Below, one piece after another: positions 1-4,835 of a DNA stretch of 7,479 bases (position 1 is the first letter of the stretch; every line of letters starts with the position of its first letter). The notes beneath the pieces are model-generated. The model saw nothing but the letters and a program-made list of their open reading frames with translations, did no database searches and was not told the DNA's origin. The translations under genes and the position numbers were made by a program. Origin of the DNA: Candidatus Galligastranaerophilus intestinigallinarum (GTDB lineage: Bacteria; Cyanobacteriota; Vampirovibrionia; Gastranaerophilales; Gastranaerophilaceae); NCBI GenBank assembly GCA_018715855.1, contig DVKW01000251.1, forward strand, positions 1-7,479, given 5' to 3'.

Positions 1-272
1 CAAAAGTTATTTCTGAAACGCTTGATAGGTGCAATATCTGGCATGTGGGCGGCAAGCATTCACCTTATATTTGGTTAAAATGCCCAAATAATATGAAATC
101 TTGGGAATTTTTCGACCTTCTTCTTGAAAAAATTCAAGTGGTGGGCACTCAGGGTTCAGGCTTTGGCAAAAACGGCGAAGGCTTTTTCAGGTTAACTTCA
201 TTCGGTTCAAAAGAAAATACAATTGAAGCAATGAAAAGGTTTGAAGAAGCTTTTAAACCCTTAAATGTTTAA
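1..272 (+). CDS. dapL: LL-diaminopimelate aminotransferase, C-terminal end (partial)
   Basis: Only the last ~90 codons are in the window; the frame is open from base 3 and the gene begins upstream. DapL is a PLP-dependent class I/II aminotransferase. It converts tetrahydrodipicolinate directly to LL-diaminopimelate, using glutamate as amino donor, for lysine and peptidoglycan synthesis in the cytoplasm. Seen in the sequence: a HVGGKHSPYIWLK stretch, then SWEFFDLLLEKIQVVGTQGSGFG, then GEGFFRLTSFGSKENTIEAMKR. The GTPGSGFG-like turn followed by G-E-G-[FY]-x-R-[LIV]-[TS]-[AS]-F is the typical end of DapL and close relatives. The GTG at 45 is an internal valine codon, not the start. A strong terminator follows 8 nt after the stop. 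DapL is usual in Cyanobacteria and their relatives, Chlamydiae and some Firmicutes and Bacteroidetes. Another class I/II aminotransferase is possible but less likely. Confidence 0.88.
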   Translation, partial: KVISETLDRCNIWHVGGKHSPYIWLKCPNNMKSWEFFDLLLEKIQVVGTQGSGFGKNGEGFFRLTSFGSKENTIEAMKRFEEAFKPLNV

Positions 273-280
273 GAAAAATT

Positions 281-314
281 AAATCGGCTTATTAAAAAAA
301 TAAGCCGATTTTTT
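281..314 (+). terminator. Rho-independent terminator after dapL
   Basis: A perfect 13-bp inverted repeat (arms 281-293 and 299-311) with an AAATCGGCTTATT left arm and a 5-nt all-A loop, running into a T tract (309-314). The stem holds a CGGC/GCCG core. It sits 8 nt after the dapL stop and separates it from the secreted repeat protein. The A tract on the left arm means it could also work weakly on the minus strand, but no minus-strand gene ends nearby. Confidence 0.92.
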
Positions 315-360
315 GAACAATTTATTTTGTTTGTCGTTTTAGCTTGCAGAAGGGGTTTTT

Positions 361-783
361 ATGAAAAAATCGTTTTATATTTTTATGCTTATTAGTTTTG
401 TTTTTTTAGGTATAATGCAGGCGTTTGCGGTTAATTCCTATGACAGATACGGCCAAAGAACAGGAATTTACAGGGAAACTTCAACAGGCATTAATGCTTA
501 TGACAAATATGGTGTAAAAACAGGAAGCTTTAAAAAAACAAATTCGGGCTACAATGTATATGATAAATACGGAGTAAAAACGGGAAGCTTCAAAAAAACG
601 CCTTCAGGGTATAGCCAATATGATAAATATGGCGCAAAAGTCGGAAGCTACAAAGAAACAAGCAATGGCACCGTTATAAAATATGATAAATATGGGACAA
701 GAACAGGTTCATATAAAAAAGATTCAATGGGAAATATAACAGAATATGATAAATATGGCGTTAAAAGGGGAAGTTATAGGTAA
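361..783 (+). CDS. Small secreted YDKYG-repeat protein (140 aa), function unknown
   Basis: I do not recognise a named function. Residues 1-23 form a clean Sec signal peptide: basic MKKS, a hydrophobic core to about residue 20, and an A-F-A cleavage site before V24, with no lipobox Cys. The mature ~117 residues are almost entirely tandem repeats starting at Y27, Y47, Y67, Y87, Y108 and Y129. The consensus is YDKYGVKTGSFKKT plus a variable 6-7 residue linker; the last copy stops after 12 residues. The repeats are rich in Tyr, Lys and Gly and free of Cys, so the protein should be strongly basic. The alternation of aromatic, Gly and charged residues suggests short beta-hairpins, as in beta-flower or YD-type repeats; that is inference. 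An AGAAGGGG ribosome site (348-355) is 5 nt before the ATG. The gene stands alone after a terminator. It is probably exported to periplasm or cell surface, possibly binding an anionic polymer or lipid. Confidence 0.85.
   Translation: MKKSFYIFMLISFVFLGIMQAFAVNSYDRYGQRTGIYRETSTGINAYDKYGVKTGSFKKTNSGYNVYDKYGVKTGSFKKTPSGYSQYDKYGAKVGSYKETSNGTVIKYDKYGTRTGSYKKDSMGNITEYDKYGVKRGSYR
439..780 (+). repeat. In-frame ~60/63-bp tandem repeat array encoding YDKYG repeats
   Basis: Six units begin at 439, 499, 559, 619, 682 and 745. The first three units are 60 bp, the next two are 63 bp and the last is 36 bp. Units 2 and 3 are closest at DNA level, sharing nearly the same run from TATGA(C/T)AAATA through GGAAGCTT(T/C)AAAAAAAC. 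Later units diverge mostly at third positions and in the linker. The pattern fits older duplication with selection on the YDKYG/TGS core rather than a fresh, slipping microsatellite. Confidence 0.85.
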
Positions 784-839
784 TTTAGGCAATTAAAAAC
801 TTCTATTTTATGCTATTTTAAATAAAAAAAGGGGGCAAA

Positions 840-1280
840 ATGATTTTTGAAGGTTTAGATGAAAACGGCAATGAAAAACAATTTAATTTAGATGATTTTT
901 TAGGCAAAAAAGTTGTTTTATATTTTTACCCAAAAGATAACACAAAAGGTTGCACCCAAGAAGCCTGCGATTTTAGAGATAATTTTAACCGCTTAACCCC
1001 TTTTGCAACAGTTGTTGGGGTTAGCCCCGACAGCATTAAAAGCCATAAAAATTTTAGAGAAAAACAAGGCTTAAATTTTATTTTATTATCTGACCCGGAG
1101 CACACTTTAGCTGAAAAGTTTGAAGTATGGAAAGAAAAATCTATGTATGGCAGAAAATATATGGGAATTGAAAGGTCGACTTTTATTTTAGATGAAAAAG
1201 GCAATATTCAAAAAGAATGGCGCAAAGTTAAAGTAAAAGGGCATGTTGATGAAGTTATTAATTATTTAAAAAATAATTAA
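840..1280 (+). CDS. bcp: Thiol peroxidase, Bcp/AhpC-TSA peroxiredoxin family (146 aa)
   Basis: Bcp-type peroxiredoxins reduce hydrogen peroxide and organic hydroperoxides in the cytoplasm and are regenerated by thioredoxin. Seen in the sequence: the P31-x3-T35-x2-C38 active site with C38 as peroxidatic Cys, and C43 five residues later, the C-x4-C spacing of the atypical two-Cys Bcp group. LLSDPEH (83-89), the K-S-M-Y-G-R-K-Y-M-G segment (100-109) and E-R-S-T-F (111-115, with the conserved Arg) all follow the family. GGGGG at 831-835 is 4 nt before the ATG. An in-frame TAA at 819-821, with no start codon between, fixes the start. The protein therefore begins about 10 residues later than E. coli Bcp and lacks the usual leading K-x-G-D-x-A-P segment. 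All catalytic residues remain, so it is probably active. It lies 56 nt after the repeat protein with no clear terminator between, so co-transcription is possible. Confidence 0.93.
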   Translation: MIFEGLDENGNEKQFNLDDFLGKKVVLYFYPKDNTKGCTQEACDFRDNFNRLTPFATVVGVSPDSIKSHKNFREKQGLNFILLSDPEHTLAEKFEVWKEKSMYGRKYMGIERSTFILDEKGNIQKEWRKVKVKGHVDEVINYLKNN

Positions 1281-1281
1281 T

Positions 1282-1304
1282 AATAATCATTATTTTCTTT
1301 TTTT
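1282..1304 (+). terminator. Possible weak terminator after bcp
   Basis: An AT-only hairpin (AATAA 1282-1286, TCA loop, TTATT 1290-1294) precedes a T-rich run broken by one C (1293-1304). With no G-C pairs in the stem it would be weak at best. It is listed because of its place just after the bcp stop codon. Confidence 0.25.
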
Positions 1305-1319
1305 ATACATTCCATGTTA

Positions 1320-1401
1320 ATAATTGTTACGTTAAAAAACAAAAAAACAACAATTATAAATAAAACCAGTACTTTATATAGTTAACATTATAAGTTAGGA
1401 A
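1320..1401 (+). promoter_or_regulatory. Candidate upstream control region of the EF-hand protein gene
   Basis: This 128-nt gap holds a 9-bp inverted repeat (ATAATTGTT 1320-1328, AACAATTAT 1349-1357) with a 20-nt spacer, a possible operator. A TTAAAA (1332-1337) and a TATAAA (1355-1360) stand 17 nt apart, like a weak -35/-10 pair overlapping the right arm. The ribosome site TTAGGAAAG (1395-1403) precedes the ATG at 1409. In DNA this AT-rich, such boxes arise easily by chance; only the ribosome site is convincing. Confidence 0.25.
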
Positions 1402-1408
1402 AGAAAAT

Positions 1409-2659
1409 ATGGGTATAGAATCTGTTTCAGGCCGAGTTTATGTTAATGAATATAATAATAATGCAACATCCAGGCAAATTAAAAAAGCTGAACAAAATGA
1501 AAGCATATTTACGCAATTTACCGATTGGTATAATGACAAAGAATGCACCGATACAAATGATGACGGCGAATTAAAAGCGGGCGAATTTGTTGAAGAATAT
1601 GCAAAAGGTTTGTTTTTGGGAATTGCAGACACGGTTGTTGAACACCCTGTTATGACAGGGCTTGCAGTTGCAGGCACGGTAGCTGCTACGGTTCTTACAG
1701 GGGGTGCAATTGCGCCGTTTTTAATTGGTGCAGGCATTGTAAGTTCAGGGTTTGCAATAGGCAAAGGCGCTTATGATTATGCAACGGCAGAAACAGACGG
1801 CGATGCCAAAACTGCCGCACGCCAAATGGGAACTGGCACAACGGGCGCTGTTCTTTCGGTGTTTGGTGCAAAAACAGCGCTAAATTCAGCAAGTGCAGCA
1901 GGTGTTAAAAGTGCTCAAGGTGCAGAAAATATGAATGCGCTTCAAGCAACAGTGCAATGTTTTAAATCAGTGCCCGAAGCCTTAAAAGTAAGCGCTTCTA
2001 ATGCTAAAGGTAACATCTTAACGCTTGCAACAGGCACGGTTCATAAAGGCTCAAACAAACTTCAAGGCGGCAAGGAAGGCGTGAGCAAAGCAACTTCTGC
2101 CGATGTTAAAAAGCTTGATTTAAGCGGCACACAGGAAGAAGTGCTTGCAAGATACAGTGATTCAGGCATGTTCGTAGGCGATGACGGCAACTATTATATT
2201 CCAAATAAATGGAGCGCAAATGAACCTTATCTTGCAAAAGACGGAAATGTTCTTATGAAATATGATACCGATGACTTTGCGGTTTGTGCAAAAAATATAT
2301 TTGAAAAATCATACGGAACAACGGAAAGTTATAATTCAGGCAACTTCCAATATTCAACGGTAGATTCTCTTAAATCGGACGCTTATATAAACGCTACAAA
2401 ACAGGCTCAAACCAAAGGAATTACACTTCCTGAAGGAACAAAGGTGCAAACGCTTGAAGGGCCAAGAACGGTGCAAAAAGGTGAAATTGTAGCAATAGAT
2501 GTTGAGGGTAACCCATACGTTCAGCCTGTTTCTAAATTTGAATCTAAAAATATTTTATCGGATATTACATTAAAACCGAATAATTTAGCTGTTGACAGCG
2601 CAAAAAATACGGTTAATACCGCCGTCATCGAAACAGAACTTGATAATATCGCAGAATAG
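1409..2659 (+). CDS. EF-hand protein with hydrophobic hairpin and two PGDYG-like modules (416 aa), unknown function
   Basis: No named function recognised. There is no signal peptide. Residues 48-59 (DTNDDGELKAGE) are a textbook 12-residue EF-hand calcium loop: D48, N50, D52, G53, L55 and E59 in positions 1, 3, 5, 6, 8 and 12. Residues ~82-119 are a Gly/Ala-rich hydrophobic stretch of two helices broken by G98-G99 and P103, a possible membrane-inserting hairpin. Residues 140-240 are low-complexity Ala/Ser/Thr/Lys-rich. Two C-terminal modules (about 272-302 and 352-382) align without gaps on P, G, V, F and E, each ending in an F-E-x-[KS] motif. The second, with its TLEG...KGE...VEGN...KFE pattern, recalls the small PGDYG/phage-type domain from memory. 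The RBS is good. It lies directly before the split protease, with a 116-nt gap. It may be a secreted effector or a surface/membrane protein; this is open. Confidence 0.8.
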   Translation: MGIESVSGRVYVNEYNNNATSRQIKKAEQNESIFTQFTDWYNDKECTDTNDDGELKAGEFVEEYAKGLFLGIADTVVEHPVMTGLAVAGTVAATVLTGGAIAPFLIGAGIVSSGFAIGKGAYDYATAETDGDAKTAARQMGTGTTGAVLSVFGAKTALNSASAAGVKSAQGAENMNALQATVQCFKSVPEALKVSASNAKGNILTLATGTVHKGSNKLQGGKEGVSKATSADVKKLDLSGTQEEVLARYSDSGMFVGDDGNYYIPNKWSANEPYLAKDGNVLMKYDTDDFAVCAKNIFEKSYGTTESYNSGNFQYSTVDSLKSDAYINATKQAQTKGITLPEGTKVQTLEGPRTVQKGEIVAIDVEGNPYVQPVSKFESKNILSDITLKPNNLAVDSAKNTVNTAVIETELDNIAE

Positions 2660-2775
2660 AAATTGTTAAAGTTAAAATTCGTTAACCTCAAAAAACAATT
2701 TTTGTTTATCTTTCTGCTGCTGTTTTTTAATAAAACATAAAGACGGAAAAATAAAAGAAAAAAGGGTAGAATAGT

Positions 2776-3345
2776 TTGAAAATATTTTCAAATAATTTAA
2801 ATTTTAAAACAGTTGAACCTATAAATTGCAAGCCTTTTTTAAACTTACATTTTATGGGGCAGTTAAATGAAGATAAATTTCAAAAAGATGAAACTTTTGC
2901 AGATGACCCGATGAGCTACATAAAAGCCAGGTTTCAAGATACAGAAAAAATGGCAAAATATTTGCCTAATATTTGCATTGCGCTTTCAAAAAATGATGAA
3001 AATTCAAGAAATATAGCGGCATTAATTGATTATGCATCTAAAAACAATATGACATCAGATTTTATGATGGATTTATTAACCAGCCCAAAATTAAACCCTT
3101 CCATAACGGAAGAATTAAAGGCGAAAGATGTTGAAATAAAAACCTTTAAAAATAAAAAAGATGCAATTCAAAATTCTAAAACCGGGGAAGTTTTTTGTTT
3201 AGCTGATGAAGATTTCATTTCAATTAAAACATCGGATAGTGAAATTTCCCCCTTAAAAATTACCCCTGAAAGTTATAAAAAGCTTTTCCCGCCGGTTAAA
3301 GGCAAAGTTACAACACAAAATTTTCATCTGATTGTTATTTATTAG
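2776..3345 (+). CDS. Calpain-like protease, N-terminal reading frame (189 aa)
   Basis: The start is a TTG with AGGG (2763-2766) 9 nt upstream; an in-frame TAG at 2767-2769 rules out a longer form. Residues 1-30 end in F-L-N-L-H-F-M-G, a short motif typical of many non-secreted proteins in this kind of genome, as I recall. Residues ~45-130 are helical and probably form a pro- or regulatory domain of unknown role. Residues 158-181 (SPLKITPESYKKLFPPV to TTQ) lead into the protease core. The six residues after F183 (HLIVIY, then TAG) are the out-of-frame tail. If translated alone, this product has no catalytic Cys and would be only the prodomain. See the whole-locus entry for how it joins the next frame. 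Confidence 0.6.
   Translation: MKIFSNNLNFKTVEPINCKPFLNLHFMGQLNEDKFQKDETFADDPMSYIKARFQDTEKMAKYLPNICIALSKNDENSRNIAALIDYASKNNMTSDFMMDLLTSPKLNPSITEELKAKDVEIKTFKNKKDAIQNSKTGEVFCLADEDFISIKTSDSEISPLKITPESYKKLFPPVKGKVTTQNFHLIVIY
3318..3324 (+). other. Slippery heptamer A-AAU-UUU at the frame junction
   Basis: In the upstream frame the codons are CAA AAT TTT, so 3318-3324 fits the X-XXY-YYZ rule for -1 ribosomal slippage. A -1 slip reads N182 F183 and then TCA (3324), giving Q-N-F-S-S-D-C. An AAAGG (3298-3302) lies 15 nt upstream, a weak Shine-Dalgarno-like stimulator. A 6-bp stem (GGGGTT 3345-3350, AACCCC 3369-3374) lies 20 nt downstream, farther than the usual 5-9 nt. The A4T4 tract (3317-3324) is also where a one-base loss or a read error would fall. 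Confidence 0.5.
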
Positions 3346-3359
3346 GGGTTTTAAACGCC

Positions 3360-4016
3360 ATGATGAATAACCCCAAAGGAAAAGCTAAAATTCTTTCAAT
3401 GTTTGAAGAAAAAAATGGCAATATCTATCTTAAATTTGAAAATGGCAACATAGAGCACGAATTTAAAGGCGGCAATTTGCCCGATGATGTTGATTTTCTA
3501 AGGCTTGCAAACGGTTCATCGGGAATAAAAATGTTTGAATGCGCTTATGGAGTTGAACTTGAAGAAAAAAACCTAAGGTATGGCGAAAAAGAAACTTTAA
3601 GCCATGCTAATTCAATGCTGCCCCCATATTACCCTAAATATTTAAATACTGCAGATTACCTGAGGGATAAAAACGGTTCCATAGGAAAATTCATGCAAAC
3701 TATGGGTTTAGAAGATATTGAAAAATGCAATTTAAAAACCCCAAACGGGCAAAATAAAATTATGGATTCTTTATATAACCTTAACGGTTTTGAAGATAAA
3801 ATTTTTGTTGCAGCATCAAATCAATCGCCGACAAAATTACAAAACGGAATAACAACAAAACCAAACCATGCTTATGTCATTGAACCTTATATGGAAGATG
3901 GAAGAATAAAATTCAGGCTGTATAATTCTTCAAATTCGGCATTTTATTCTGATATAAATTTAAGCGATATTTTAAATTCATTTTCAAGAATTTATATAGG
4001 AAAAATTACAAATTAA
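3360..4016 (+). CDS. Calpain-like protease, C-terminal reading frame (218 aa from ATG 3360)
   Basis: From ATG 3360 the product lacks the catalytic Cys, whose codon (3333-3335) lies upstream in the same open frame (open from 3300 after a TAA at 3297-3299). That shows ATG 3360 is not the true start of this protein family member. Seen from M1: a beta-rich NIYLKFENGNIEHEF region (21-35), GIKMFECAYGVELE (55-68, matching the family's G-I-x-M-[LF]-E-x-A-Y helix), catalytic H170 in NHAYVI and N189 in LYNSSNS, and a final SDILNSFSRIYIG strand. There is no clear ribosome site at the right distance from 3360; the GGGG at 3345-3348 is 11 nt away and could at best allow weak reinitiation. The 3' end overlaps the convergent phosphatase gene by 11 nt. 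Confidence 0.6.
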   Translation: MMNNPKGKAKILSMFEEKNGNIYLKFENGNIEHEFKGGNLPDDVDFLRLANGSSGIKMFECAYGVELEEKNLRYGEKETLSHANSMLPPYYPKYLNTADYLRDKNGSIGKFMQTMGLEDIEKCNLKTPNGQNKIMDSLYNLNGFEDKIFVAASNQSPTKLQNGITTKPNHAYVIEPYMEDGRIKFRLYNSSNSAFYSDINLSDILNSFSRIYIGKITN

Positions 4017-4833
4017 AATTCAGTTGTTCAAAATCAACGGGGGAGTTTTCGGTGTTTAAATTTGCAATTTTGACGGTTTTGTTTGAACCGTGGTAATCGC
4101 TTCCGCCTGTTGTTTTTAGGTTATATTTTTTAGCGCAATTAAGAAGAAAATTAATTTCATCTTGGTTGTATCTTGAATAATAACATTCAAGCCCCATAAT
4201 GCCGTTTTGAACCATTGTATCAAGTTTTAAAAGAAATTCTTCTTTGCTTAAATGGCTTTCGCCTTCGCCGCCCAAAGGGTGCGCCCAAATGGGAATGCCG
4301 CCTGCGTTTTTGATTGTTTGAATGGCTTTGGTGCCATCAAACCTTGTGTTTCCTGTTTTGCAGCCATCTAAATATTTTTTCATAGCTGAAATGTTATCAG
4401 GTGCTAAACCCCTTTTAACCAAAATATTTGCAAGGTGGGTTTTAACCACGCTATGTCTTGAATAAAGCCAATTTAATTCATCAATTGTAAATTCAAAGTT
4501 ATGAACATCTTTTAGATATTTAATTCTTGTTTCAAGCTTTTTTCTTCTTAAAATTTTTCCTTCTTCAATTAATTTTTTTAAACCTTCATTGTTTATATCT
4601 ACAAAATAGCCTAAAATGTGGCATTTTATGACATCTAAAAGGCAAGTGAGCTCAACCCCGCAAATAAAGCCTTTATCAAAATATTTTTGCATTTCAAAAC
4701 AGCCATCCACTGTATCATGGTCAGTTAAGGCGAAAATTTCAATTTTTTCTTTTTTAATTATTTCAGAAAGTTCAAAAACCGTGTCGCTGCCGTCAGAATT
4801 ATTGCTATGTATGTGAAGATCAAATTTTGTCAT
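4006..4833 (-). CDS. PHP-domain phosphatase, 3',5'-nucleoside bisphosphate phosphatase/RNase AM type (275 aa)
   Basis: PHP-domain metal hydrolases of this length (YciV/TrpH, now RNase AM, and CV_1693) remove the 3'-phosphate from 3',5'-nucleoside bisphosphates such as pAp and trim RNA 5' ends. Seen metal ligands in family order: D5-L-H7-I-H9-S, D14, D38-H39-D40, E61, H72 (CHILGY), H133, H185 (WAHP), and D246-Y-H248. The insertion between H72 and H185, with a K-T-H-L-A helix (131-135), is typical of this subgroup and separates it from polymerase-linked PHP domains and histidinol phosphatases. The ATG lies 2 nt after the stop of the upstream ketosynthase and lacks a good ribosome site, so translation is probably coupled. 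It is the last gene of the operon. Its 3' end overlaps the convergent protease gene by 11 nt. Family is sure; exact substrate is inferred. Confidence 0.9.
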   Translation of the reverse strand: MTKFDLHIHSNNSDGSDTVFELSEIIKKEKIEIFALTDHDTVDGCFEMQKYFDKGFICGVELTCLLDVIKCHILGYFVDINNEGLKKLIEEGKILRRKKLETRIKYLKDVHNFEFTIDELNWLYSRHSVVKTHLANILVKRGLAPDNISAMKKYLDGCKTGNTRFDGTKAIQTIKNAGGIPIWAHPLGGEGESHLSKEEFLLKLDTMVQNGIMGLECYYSRYNQDEINFLLNCAKKYNLKTTGGSDYHGSNKTVKIANLNTENSPVDFEQLNFNL

Positions 4834-4835
4834 TT

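Larger units (their letters stand above)
2776..4016 (+). pseudogene. Calpain-like (C2 family) cysteine protease, interrupted by a -1 frame change
   Basis: Read as one gene with a -1 shift at 3318-3324, this gives a 413-residue papain-fold protease. Q181 (oxyanion hole) is read in the first frame. S184-S185-D186-C187-Y-L-L, with C187 as nucleophile (TGT 3333-3335), is read in the second. The Q-to-C distance is six residues, as in papain (Q19/C25) and calpain. H365 in the NHAYVI motif (CAT 3867-3869) and N384 in LYNSSNS (AAT 3924-3926) complete the Cys-His-Asn triad. The ITPESYKKLFPPV lead-in before the active site is typical of bacterial relatives. The usual G-x-x-G before D-C is N-F-S-S here. 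Without the shift, no polypeptide contains both Gln and Cys, and the second frame has no start before the Cys. Frame change by mutation, phase variation, read error or programmed slippage cannot be separated here. Outside the junction both parts are open and intact, which argues against an old pseudogene. Confidence 0.75.

Noticed and set aside
313..341. TTGAAC (313-318) as a -35 box for the repeat protein.
   Set aside because: At 17 nt spacing the -10 position reads GTTTTA, a poor match; also overlaps the terminator T tract.
439..780. Tandem repeats as a CRISPR array.
   Set aside because: Units are in frame, 60-63 bp with diverged third positions, and there are no short identical repeats with unique spacers.
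926..1204. Minus-strand open frame inside the peroxiredoxin gene.
   Set aside because: It lies wholly within a gene of clear family with catalytic motifs and has no recognisable domain; similar shadows at 1438-1764, 1695-1892, 4616-4816, 5197-5481 and 6555-6782 were dropped for the same reason.
2661..2690. AATTGTTAaaGTTAAAA here resembles AATTGTTAcGTTAAAA at 1322-1337, on the two sides of the EF-hand protein gene; a possible shared operator or repeat.
   Set aside because: The words are short, A/T only apart from a few Gs, and the spacing differs by one base; such matches are expected by chance in this composition.
2693..2711. AAACAA-TTT-TTGTTT hairpin after the EF-hand protein gene as a terminator.
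   Set aside because: Six pairs with a single G-C pair on each arm, no clean T tract after it; too weak to call.
3360..4016. Second protease frame as an independent gene starting at ATG 3360.
   Set aside because: The family's catalytic Cys and D-C-Y-L-L motif lie just upstream in the same open frame, so this ATG would make an inactive fragment.
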